A stretch of DNA of 64,000 nt from Cycloclasticus sp. symbiont of Poecilosclerida sp. N (GTDB lineage Bacteria; Pseudomonadota; Gammaproteobacteria; Methylococcales; Cycloclasticaceae): positions 1 through 64,000 of the forward strand of contig LWTM01000072.1 of the NCBI GenBank assembly GCA_002101205.1, given 5' to 3'. This document shows, piece after piece, positions 8,657 through 16,745 of the stretch (positions within the stretch are counted from its first letter, which is position 1; every line of letters starts with the position of its first letter). Under the pieces are notes generated by a model. It was not told the DNA's origin, ran no database searches, and saw nothing but the letters and a program-made list of their open reading frames with translations. A program made the position numbers and the translations under genes.

Positions 8657-10945
8657 CTAAAACTTAAGGTCGACACGTAACTGTATGCTGTCGTCCGTTT
8701 GTTTATGCTCGCCTATTAAGTCTAGGTTCAACGTAGAATCTATTGTCCAGCGTCCGCCTATATTATAGCTTTGTCCATCGTTTGCCATGTTTAAGCCAGC
8801 GTAAGGGGTGAATAAGCCACGGCCAAAGAATCCAGGTAATCCGTAGCCTAGCTCGGTGTTTAACTGTAGGCTTCTATTGTTGCTGTTATCTTCATCGTTT
8901 GCGTAGTCAGTGACAGCTGATGGTTGCCATATTCTATCGGCAACATTGCTTGGGGTGTCGCCCCAGGCGGGTTGTAGGCTTAACCACAGACCTTGACCAC
9001 TGCTGTTAGCTTGGTATTTGACCAGACCGCTGAGCCCCCATTCTTTGTAATTTGACTCATGTGCCAGTAAACCGTGCGCACGTAGTTCCATTTCCAGCCC
9101 TTGTGGGTTGCTGTAACGGTAGCTACCTGCTAACTCTACGCCACCGCCAGCTTCATCGGTGCCATCGTCATAGAGTATCCCCAGTTCTATGGATGGGCTG
9201 ATGCTGGCACCGCTGGCTAGGGTTTGTTTATGGTTGCCTTCTAATGCGATACGGTAACGATGGGCATTGATGGACAATGCTTTGGCACCGGTTAAATTGT
9301 TTTTGTCCACCTTAATATTAGACAATGAGACCTCGCCTTTAAGGCGTAAGGTGGTGGTGCCAGACATATTTAGCCAGTTATCGCTGGATGAGAGATCACG
9401 ATTACCACCAAAGGCAAGACTATATAGCTCGGTGTCACGGTTCCTGGTTTCGGTGCTGGTGGTCGTGGTCTCGCTAATTTCTACCTCGCCTTGACCATAG
9501 CCTAATGTGCCCCATACACGTCTGCCTTGTGATAAATCATAAGCAATATAGGGATGGATGCTGGTTAGCGTATTGGTTAAGGTGCCTTTGCTATTATTTG
9601 CGTCATCGCGTTTGTAGTCAACATCGCCTTCGCTGTAAGACACAGCGGCGCCTGCGACTAGGTTTCGGCTTAGACGGGCATCAATACCCACGCTACCACC
9701 GACTATTTCACCTTCCCAGTCAACACCAGAGGTATCATCCGAAAGATTAAGGTAATCACCACTACCCCATAGCGTCATATTATTAGCACCGTAGTTATTA
9801 TCCCCTGCTACGTTCAGCGGTATGAGGAAAGAAGAACTATTAAGCATTTGCTTAATATCCAATTCGCTTTCCAGCACAGTGCGGACATTGTTATTGATGA
9901 GCTCTTGCAAGTTTGAGCTACCACCTAGATTAAGGCGGGTGTCTGTCCTTACAGATGGACCTAATGCTTGTCCAATGCGGTTGATGATATTGTTCCTTGC
10001 CAATGTTGATGTTTCTCTTAGAATTTCTGGTAAGACGGTGTTTAGCACTTGTGTTTCGGCAGCTGGGGCAACAGTATCAACAGTATCAACAGTATCAACA
10101 GTATCAACAGTATCAACAGTGGCGCGGGTGACGATGATGGTGTAGTCCTCAGTGGTCGTGCCATCTATGGCCGTGACCACTATGGTGATGGTGTTAGCAC
10201 CCACAGCCAGTCTAATGTCGGCACTGGCCTGACCGCTGGTGGCGGTGAGTCCGTCCACTGTGACTGTGGCATTAGGCGCACTAACCGTTGGCGTGACGGT
10301 CAGGACGGTTACTGTGTTAGCAACTCTGGCGGTGTAGTCAGTCTCGTCGCGGTCAAAGCCTGGGACTAAGGTGCCTGCGGACAAGGTTAAGGTGCTCAAG
10401 CTAACATCGATATTACTAAATACAGCGAAAGGTGAAAAACTACCTGTCTCGCCACAGACGAGGGTACCTTCAACCCCTTGGGATGGTACCTCAGCCCATG
10501 CACCGCTAACGGCGTGATACAGACCTGGGTTCTCTATGCCGTGGTGAGGTAGGCAGATTTTTACTGGGTTAGCCGTGAGGTCAGCATTAGCACTAGTCAA
10601 CTCAATCTCCACTAGGCTACGTTGGCTGTCCGCGACAGTCTTAGCGGGTGGATTGGTCGGCAGGGTTGTACTATCCCCAGCTAAGGCCGCGAGGATAACT
10701 GTAATCGTAGTGTCATCCAGTGCCATTGGTATGGTGATGGTTCCACCATCGGCGGGATTATCGAATAAGCCAAACTGTGACCCTATAGTGACTACTGCTA
10801 CGCCCCCATTGGTAGTGATAAAACTTCCTATATTTGTCCCCTGAACATTTAGCACAGGCGGCGCTGCCTGTGCGCCAGCACTGAATAAAAACCCCGATAA
10901 CAGTAATAGTGTAGTAACAATGTGGCGAGCAATTGTTGTTGGCAT
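8657..10945 (-). CDS. Autotransporter-like surface protein with cadherin-like domain and VDT repeat
   Basis: A 762-residue protein with a signal peptide (about 1-27, ending AGAQA). Residues 30-180 form a beta-rich region. Residues about 180-275 match the cadherin-like beta-sandwich pattern (LSTLTLSAGTL, then TDYTARV, then DYTIIVTRA). A VDT tripeptide repeat follows at about 277-292. The last 280 or so residues alternate like an autotransporter barrel and end in LRVDLKF. It is therefore likely anchored in the outer membrane with the N-terminal part exposed or passed to the surface. There is no adjacent partner gene. A role in adhesion or surface interaction is inference. The gene is flanked by 600 bases of non-coding DNA upstream and a terminator downstream. 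Confidence 0.75.
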   Translation of the reverse strand: MPTTIARHIVTTLLLLSGFLFSAGAQAAPPVLNVQGTNIGSFITTNGGVAVVTIGSQFGLFDNPADGGTITIPMALDDTTITVILAALAGDSTTLPTNPPAKTVADSQRSLVEIELTSANADLTANPVKICLPHHGIENPGLYHAVSGAWAEVPSQGVEGTLVCGETGSFSPFAVFSNIDVSLSTLTLSAGTLVPGFDRDETDYTARVANTVTVLTVTPTVSAPNATVTVDGLTATSGQASADIRLAVGANTITIVVTAIDGTTTEDYTIIVTRATVDTVDTVDTVDTVDTVAPAAETQVLNTVLPEILRETSTLARNNIINRIGQALGPSVRTDTRLNLGGSSNLQELINNNVRTVLESELDIKQMLNSSSFLIPLNVAGDNNYGANNMTLWGSGDYLNLSDDTSGVDWEGEIVGGSVGIDARLSRNLVAGAAVSYSEGDVDYKRDDANNSKGTLTNTLTSIHPYIAYDLSQGRRVWGTLGYGQGEVEISETTTTSTETRNRDTELYSLAFGGNRDLSSSDNWLNMSGTTTLRLKGEVSLSNIKVDKNNLTGAKALSINAHRYRIALEGNHKQTLASGASISPSIELGILYDDGTDEAGGGVELAGSYRYSNPQGLEMELRAHGLLAHESNYKEWGLSGLVKYQANSSGQGLWLSLQPAWGDTPSNVADRIWQPSAVTDYANDEDNSNNRSLQLNTELGYGLPGFFGRGLFTPYAGLNMANDGQSYNIGGRWTIDSTLNLDLIGEHKQTDDSIQLRVDLKF
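10071..10120 (-). repeat. 9-bp tandem repeat encoding (VDT)n
   Basis: Five perfect copies of ACAGTATCA (plus-strand reading) plus a partial sixth, inside the gene at 8657-10945. The unit is three codons, so copy-number change would lengthen or shorten a hinge-like Val-Asp-Thr stretch without a frameshift. It sits between the cadherin-like domain and the region leading to the barrel. Confidence 0.95.
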
Positions 10946-11546
10946 TTGTCACCTCTGTAACATTTGATGATGCTTTAGAGTGTACCTTGATGTTTGCCCC
11001 TTGGCTATATTAATGAATAAGCTGGTTATCATTGAGCATGTCTCGGTTAGTGGTAATCGCACGGTAATATAGAATCGTCATGGCTAACCTCTTGTGAGTT
11101 GTCTTGTAGTAATAAGCTCAGCCTTTGTAATGGTCAACTAAAACTGCAAGGGTTCTAAGCCACCTTCAGTAATTTCTGTCTTTTCTGTATTGGCATCATA
11201 TAACCAATAGCAAAATTGGGTCGATGATGAATATTCGCTCAAGCTTGACGTCTATTGCAACGGGTGATTAGGCTATATTCCTCTCTAAGGCGCTTTTTAA
11301 GCAAGTAGGCTGTTTTCCAGCAATAGATTTGATGGAATATATTACTATCAGTAAAAAACATGCGTCTATGATCTGTATAAGCGAACCAGTAACGACATCA
11401 AGTCGTCGATGGCTTGAGCTGGGTGTGTTTAGAACAGTGTTGCTGATGTGGTCTTTAAGGTTGGCGTATTTCTTAAGGGTAAGTCCGTTAGTTTTATCGG
11501 AAAAATATAAACATGCGAGAAAAGGCGAAGGCTTAACGTAGACTTT
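10946..11546. other. Non-coding gap, no gene recognised
   Basis: About 600 bases between the autotransporter start and the glnD stop. Both strands are broken by stops. I see no transposase motif, tRNA or strong hairpin. The right half should contain nothing needed by glnD; the left part presumably carries the promoter of the autotransporter gene. Confidence 0.6.
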
Positions 11547-14159
11547 TTAAGAAAGTTTCTCTAAAAGTAACTTTTCTAGCAATTTTAAAGTGTCGGCCTG
11601 TTGGATCATTTCTCCATTTTCATTGGTGAGATAAAAAACATCTAAGACCTTGGCGCCAGTTGTGGTGATTTTTGCATTTCTAACATTAATTTCACAAGCG
11701 CTAAAGCATTGTCCAATGGTGGATAAAACGCCTGGCTCATCATGCGTTTCAATTTCTAATATGTTGTAACGTTTATTGTGGTCTTCTTTAAATTCAATGA
11801 GGGTTTTCGTTTTAAAATGTTTCAACTGACGAGATTTGCGGCGGTCTACAGTCAGTACGGTTTGATCTGGGTTTAATAAGTTATTGCGTAGGATATTAAC
11901 GATTAGCTGTTCACGAGATAAATCTGCAATGGGGTTGCCATCACTTTCAAGAACATGAAAGCTAATCAGCGCAATGCCCTCATGAGTTGAAATAATGCGA
12001 GCATCTAAAATATTCAAGCTGAGCTGATCCAGTGTTGCGGTACAAACAGCAAACATGCCGCTACGGTCGTTCACATACATGAACAGTTCGGCGCAGCCAC
12101 GTTGAGTCTGAGGGCGCAACAAAACAAGTGGTAAGTCCCCTTCTGAACATGACGAAATAGCAAGTGTGTGCCATATGCTGTCCTCAACTGAGAACCGTGA
12201 AAAGTAGTCTTTGCTGATGGTTTTCCAAACGGCATCAATTTTTTCGTCATTGAGACCACGGGTGTTTAAACCTAGCCGTGCTTGATATTGCATCTGTTCA
12301 ATCTCATCTTCTTGCGAGGACGACTGTAGTCCTCGGCGTAAAAGCTTATGCGTGTTATTGTATAGTTGCTGAAAAAGTGATTCCTTCCAGTCATTCCAAA
12401 GAGTGGGGTTTGTTGCCCTTATATCGGCAACGGTGAGCAGGTAGAGATAATCCAAGTACTCTAAGCTACCGACTTTAGAGGCAAATTTTTGAATAATAAC
12501 GGGGTCGTTGATGTCTTTGCGTTGAGCCGTCATAGACATAATTAAATGATTTTGTACGACCCAGCCAACGAGGTTACTATCGTACTCGTTGTAATTGTGC
12601 TGATGACAGAACTCGATAGCATCTTCCTTACCAAGTTCAGCATGGTTGCCTCCGCGGCCTTTAGCAATGTCGTGGAATAGACCCGCTAAATACAATAATT
12701 CTGGTTTCCCGATGTGCTGAAACACCTCGTAGCAATGAGGAAGCTCATCTTTGTGTTTTTCTAAGGCAAAACGTCGTAAGTTTCTAACAATAAAGAGCGT
12801 GTGCTGATCAACCGTGTATGCATGAAATAAATCGTATTGCATACGCCCGATAATGTCGTCAAAAGCTGGGATGTACGCCGCTAGTACCCCGTAACGGTTC
12901 ATTCGTCTAAATTGATGGGTAATACCTTGTGGTTGGCGAATGATGTCTAAAAATAAACGTTGGGCTTGAGAGTTAGCTCTAAAATTATCATTAATTAAAT
13001 GTAAGTTTTCTCGTATTGATCGAATCGTCGCAGATCGAACGCCCTTAATCTGTTCATTTTTTTGCAGTTGAAGAAAAATATCAAGCAAGGCGGTCGGTGT
13101 TGTTTTGAAGGTGTCTGGGTGAGTAATTTCAATGTATTCATTAACGATTCTAAAGGACTCGTTAATGGGCGTGACGTCCATTGTTTTATTCTCTAAAGCC
13201 TCTGTAAATATTTGAAGAATAAGTTCGTTGATGCGCTCAAGATCTATAACAGTTCTATAGTACAACTGCATAAAACCCTCAACAGCAAGGTTGTTTTCGC
13301 CATCTTCAAAACCAAAAGCGAGTGCTAAGCTTTTCTGGTAATCAAAAAGCAATCGGTTCTCAGCTCGATTAGCAAGGAGATGGAGTTCGAAACGAACTTT
13401 CCATAAAAAGCGTTGCCCTTTAATGAGTAAACGGTATTCGCTTTTAGTCAAAAATGCGTGATTGATGAGTTCACCCAGAGAATTCGAACTGAAATACCGC
13501 TGAGTTATCCATTGAATTGTTTGAATATCTCGAAGCCCACCCGGGCCTTCTTTAATGTCAGGTTCAAGGTTATACGCGGTGTCACCAAACTTTAAATGCC
13601 TTTTATGCTGCTCGTCGACTTTTTCATGAAAGAACTCGGTCGGCGACCAAATTTTATCGGCAGAAATCTCTAATTGCATTTGATCGAATAGGTGTTCAGA
13701 ACCGGTAATCAGTCTCGCTTCCATCAAGTTCGTGATAACGGTAACGTCTAAATTAGATTGCTCAACGCAGTCATCAAGGGTCCTCACGCTTAAACCTGGC
13801 TTTAAGCCTATATCCCAAAGAAAGGTAGAGAATATCTCAAGTGATGGCTTGCACTGTTCGAATGATGCTTTGTCAAAAATGATGAGTAAGTCAATATCTG
13901 AGAAAGGATGCAGTTCTGCTCGACCGTAACCACCTGTTGCGACGAGTGAAATATCATTACTGAAACCAGCTAAAATATCAATCCAGCAAGCGGTTAAGAG
14001 CTTATCAATAAAGTCGCTACGTTTTTCGAGCAATTCCTCGATGACGGTATCATCAGCTTTCGCGCGCTCAATGAGTTCGTCATTAAATTGCTGGATGCGC
14101 TTTTTTATATTGCTAATATTGTGCGGTGTTATCGCCTCAGAAGCATTTCGACTGCTCAT
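11547..14159 (-). CDS. glnD: Bifunctional [protein-PII] uridylyltransferase / uridylyl-removing enzyme
   Basis: An 870-residue nitrogen sensor that uridylylates and deuridylylates PII proteins in response to glutamine. The nucleotidyltransferase motif is GGYGRAELHPFSDIDLLI near residues 77-94. The HD phosphohydrolase domain shows FHDIAKGRGGNH near 497-508. Two C-terminal ACT domains follow (starting near residues 690 and 800), the second with EIETHDEPGVLSTIG. Length agrees with the E. coli enzyme at about 890. Its ATG overlaps the map stop by four bases (ATGA), so it is translationally coupled to map. The order map-glnD is common in gammaproteobacteria, though the usual divergent rpsB is not seen here. 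Confidence 0.97.
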   Translation of the reverse strand: MSSRNASEAITPHNISNIKKRIQQFNDELIERAKADDTVIEELLEKRSDFIDKLLTACWIDILAGFSNDISLVATGGYGRAELHPFSDIDLLIIFDKASFEQCKPSLEIFSTFLWDIGLKPGLSVRTLDDCVEQSNLDVTVITNLMEARLITGSEHLFDQMQLEISADKIWSPTEFFHEKVDEQHKRHLKFGDTAYNLEPDIKEGPGGLRDIQTIQWITQRYFSSNSLGELINHAFLTKSEYRLLIKGQRFLWKVRFELHLLANRAENRLLFDYQKSLALAFGFEDGENNLAVEGFMQLYYRTVIDLERINELILQIFTEALENKTMDVTPINESFRIVNEYIEITHPDTFKTTPTALLDIFLQLQKNEQIKGVRSATIRSIRENLHLINDNFRANSQAQRLFLDIIRQPQGITHQFRRMNRYGVLAAYIPAFDDIIGRMQYDLFHAYTVDQHTLFIVRNLRRFALEKHKDELPHCYEVFQHIGKPELLYLAGLFHDIAKGRGGNHAELGKEDAIEFCHQHNYNEYDSNLVGWVVQNHLIMSMTAQRKDINDPVIIQKFASKVGSLEYLDYLYLLTVADIRATNPTLWNDWKESLFQQLYNNTHKLLRRGLQSSSQEDEIEQMQYQARLGLNTRGLNDEKIDAVWKTISKDYFSRFSVEDSIWHTLAISSCSEGDLPLVLLRPQTQRGCAELFMYVNDRSGMFAVCTATLDQLSLNILDARIISTHEGIALISFHVLESDGNPIADLSREQLIVNILRNNLLNPDQTVLTVDRRKSRQLKHFKTKTLIEFKEDHNKRYNILEIETHDEPGVLSTIGQCFSACEINVRNAKITTTGAKVLDVFYLTNENGEMIQQADTLKLLEKLLLEKLS

Positions 14160-14959
14160 GCTTGGAAATGTTCGGGCAAAATATACGTCGGCTCTATTGT
14201 TTCGTTATTACGGACGGTGAAGATTTCAAAGCCAGTCGATGTGACGGCAAGCGTATGTTCGAACTGAGCGGATAAAGAGCGGTCTTTAGTGACGACGGTC
14301 CATTCGTCTGGTAGGACTTTAACGTGCCTTTTGCCGGCATTGACCATCGGTTCAATGGTGAATGTCATACCTTCTTCCAAAGTTATACCGGTGCCAGCCT
14401 TTCCATAATGTAGCACTTGAGGCTCCTCATGAAACACGCGCCCAATGCCGTGGCCACAATACTCGCGGACAATGGAGTAGCGTTTTCGTTCAACAAAGGT
14501 TTGAATTGCATGGCCTATATCACCTAGTTTTATTCCGGGTTTGACCATGCTAATACCAAGGTATAAGGCTTTTTGAGTGCAGTCTATGAGGCGTTTTGCA
14601 AGTATGCTAGTCTCACCAACGGCAAACATTTCGCTGGTGTCACCGTGATACTCATCTTTAATGACAGTGACGTCAATGTTAACAATGTCACCTTTTTTTA
14701 GCTTTTTATGGCTTGGAATGCCGTGACATACTTGATGATTGACGGAGGTGCAAATAGATTTTGGAAAACCGTGGTAATTCAAAGGGGCAGGAATGGTTTT
14801 TTGTTGGTTCAGCATAAACTCGTGACAACGGCTATCAAGCTCCTCCGTTGTGACACCAGGAATAACGTACTGTGCAATCATCTCAAGTACTTCAGCGCCC
14901 AAACGGCCGGCAATGCGCATTTTTTCAATTTCTTCTGGTGTTTTTAAAATAATGCTCAT
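14156..14959 (-). CDS. map: Methionine aminopeptidase, type I
   Basis: A 267-residue cytoplasmic enzyme that removes the initiator methionine. It shows the MetAP pattern: NYHGFPKSICTSVN, then HGIPS, the metal ligands in DVTVIKDEYHGDTS (two Asp), the His in CGHGIGRVFHEEPQV, and glutamates in TFTIEPMV and QFEHTLAVT. It lacks an N-terminal zinc-finger extension, which fits type Ia. It is the first gene of a two-gene operon with glnD and overlaps it by four bases. A 228-base gap separates it from the divergent acyltransferase gene and must hold promoters for both directions. Confidence 0.97.
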   Translation of the reverse strand: MSIILKTPEEIEKMRIAGRLGAEVLEMIAQYVIPGVTTEELDSRCHEFMLNQQKTIPAPLNYHGFPKSICTSVNHQVCHGIPSHKKLKKGDIVNIDVTVIKDEYHGDTSEMFAVGETSILAKRLIDCTQKALYLGISMVKPGIKLGDIGHAIQTFVERKRYSIVREYCGHGIGRVFHEEPQVLHYGKAGTGITLEEGMTFTIEPMVNAGKRHVKVLPDEWTVVTKDRSLSAQFEHTLAVTSTGFEIFTVRNNETIEPTYILPEHFQA

Positions 14960-15187
14960 GGAGAGAATATCAAGACGAGTTTGAATTTTTAAGTATAACG
15001 CCTTCTTGCTACCAAGCTCCAGTTTGCTAGTGTTTTTATTCGGGTTTGAATATTTAACTTCCTACTGATAACTTCGGTTATAAAATGGCGATTATTATTC
15101 TAGGTTGTTACAAAAAATTTTATGACTATAATGGCATTCTTGCAGACTTACCCTTTAGAGACACCCCCTATATAAGAGTTTTTGACA

Positions 15188-16252
15188 ATGAATAATCAAC
15201 ACTTTGAGCGTTTAGATAGCATTAGATTTTATGCGGTATTTGCCGTCATATTTGCCCATATTTTCCAAATATGGACTTGGCCAGAAACACAGGTTTTCTT
15301 GCTACCTCTGGGCAATGTTGGGGTGCAGGTGTTTTTTGTATTAAGTGGTTTTTTAATCACTAGAATCTTACTTTCAGAACCTAAGGGGACACCCATACAA
15401 ACCAGTTTTAAGAATTTTTATCTGAGACGATCACTGCGAATTTTCCCAATCTATTATCTCTATCTTCTAATCGTTTTTAGTTTTAATTTAGAAAACATCG
15501 GTGAAACCAGTTTTTATCCTTGGCTTTACCTGACCAACATCTATATTTTTACGCAAGATACTTGGCTTCTCGCTAATAGCCATCTATGGACTTTATCGAT
15601 TGAAGAGCAGTTTTATATTGTTTGTCCATTTCTGGTTTTGTTACTGCAACATAGGGCCAAACTATTAGCCACTATTTTTGTCGGCATCATCCTTGTCGCA
15701 ATGTCGACGCGCGTTTATTTATATCTCAATAATTACAGCATATCACCGCAAATAGAGGTGTTCACTTTGGCAAATTTAGACGGCCTGAGCTTTGGCGGGT
15801 TGTTAGCATTGGCGTATCTTAATTATGGCAAACTAATGCAACGCTATGGTTTGCCAATGATAATAGTCGGTCTGTTAGGCTACTATTTGAGTTTTTTGCT
15901 AAAATATAATGGTCACTTAGAATGGTTATTTTGGTCATTCGGAAAATTCTCCATTGCCATTTTTGCGGGTGGATTGATTATTTATGCACTGTTTAGCCAA
16001 AACAATCGCCATATTTTTCACAACGCCACGACCATCTATCTCGGTAAAATAAGTTATGGACTCTACTTATATCACAATATTATCGTCGCTCATTATGACA
16101 AAATCCTCGGTTTTTTCGGCATAACGCTCAGCGATAACATAATCATAAAAATCATCGTATCCATTGCTCTAACAATATTCATTGCTTATTTATCGTTCAG
16201 CATCATAGAAAAACCGTTGCTTAGACTGAAAAGTAAATTTAAATCGGGTTGA
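15188..16252 (+). CDS. Acyltransferase 3 family membrane protein (OafA/YrhL-like)
   Basis: A 354-residue integral membrane protein with about ten predicted transmembrane helices. The N-terminus has the acyltransferase-3 signature RLDSIRFYAVFAVIFAHIFQ, including the conserved Arg and His, and later SIEEQFYIVCPF and ISYGLYLYHN. Family members O-acylate envelope polysaccharides, lipid A or peptidoglycan. No fused SGNH domain is present. I took the ATG at 15188; a TTG two codons earlier is less likely. It stands alone: map is divergent, and a 490-base repeat-rich gap follows. The substrate is unknown. AT-rich coding compared with neighbours may hint at acquisition. Confidence 0.85.
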   Translation: MNNQHFERLDSIRFYAVFAVIFAHIFQIWTWPETQVFLLPLGNVGVQVFFVLSGFLITRILLSEPKGTPIQTSFKNFYLRRSLRIFPIYYLYLLIVFSFNLENIGETSFYPWLYLTNIYIFTQDTWLLANSHLWTLSIEEQFYIVCPFLVLLLQHRAKLLATIFVGIILVAMSTRVYLYLNNYSISPQIEVFTLANLDGLSFGGLLALAYLNYGKLMQRYGLPMIIVGLLGYYLSFLLKYNGHLEWLFWSFGKFSIAIFAGGLIIYALFSQNNRHIFHNATTIYLGKISYGLYLYHNIIVAHYDKILGFFGITLSDNIIIKIIVSIALTIFIAYLSFSIIEKPLLRLKSKFKSG

Positions 16253-16745
16253 AGCGGGCACATAATGTCTGATTTGACTGGATGTTTTCTCGCATGGTAG
16301 AGAGGTAGGAACGCCCCAAAAAGGCTCCATTGTTGCCCACATGAGACGGCTCATAATCATCCTTACACACCAGTATAAGTTTCATTGAAACCGACGCAAA
16401 GACTTCCGTTTAATTCGGCTTTAATACGAGGGTTAAAAATAAGGCTGTTTGGGATACAAAAAATTTAGCCTGGAAATTGACCTTTAACCGCACCCCACAC
16501 AACCGGACCCAAACCATCTGATAAGTCCGCAAGACTTTACAAAGTTCGGGCTGTGTTGAGAATGATTTTTACATCTCGTATTTTAATAAAACTCATTGCC
16601 GATTTAGTGAGTTACGCTGTCAGCACTAGCACTGTCAGCACTAGCCCGCCAGTGCCCGTACCGCCGGCGGTGTAAGTGCACGCGTAGCGGGTGCTGCCTG
16701 CGCCGGCGGTGTAAGTACACGCGCTGAGGTCTTATTCCCATACCT
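16253..16745. other. 493-base gap with short and dispersed repeats
   Basis: No protein-coding signal on either strand. It contains two exact copies of CTGTCAGCACTAGC at 16617-16630 and 16632-16645 (period 15), then the GC-rich dispersed repeat at 16661-16734. The left 350 bases hold nothing I recognise. Confidence 0.7.
16661..16734 (-). repeat. 74-bp dispersed GC-rich repeat, copy 1
   Basis: Its reverse complement matches 53320-53393 at 70 of 74 positions, from TAAGACCTCAG through two blocks of ACTTACACCGCCGGCG spaced 39 bases apart. It begins just downstream of the MMPL stop codon, in the gene's own orientation. The core CGCCGGCG is palindromic. Confidence 0.93.

Noticed and set aside
9267-10369. 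Several plus-strand open frames with repeated Ser-Thr-Val or Asn-Ser-Ile
   Set aside because: They are antisense readings of the autotransporter gene and its 9-bp repeat, with no ribosome sites.
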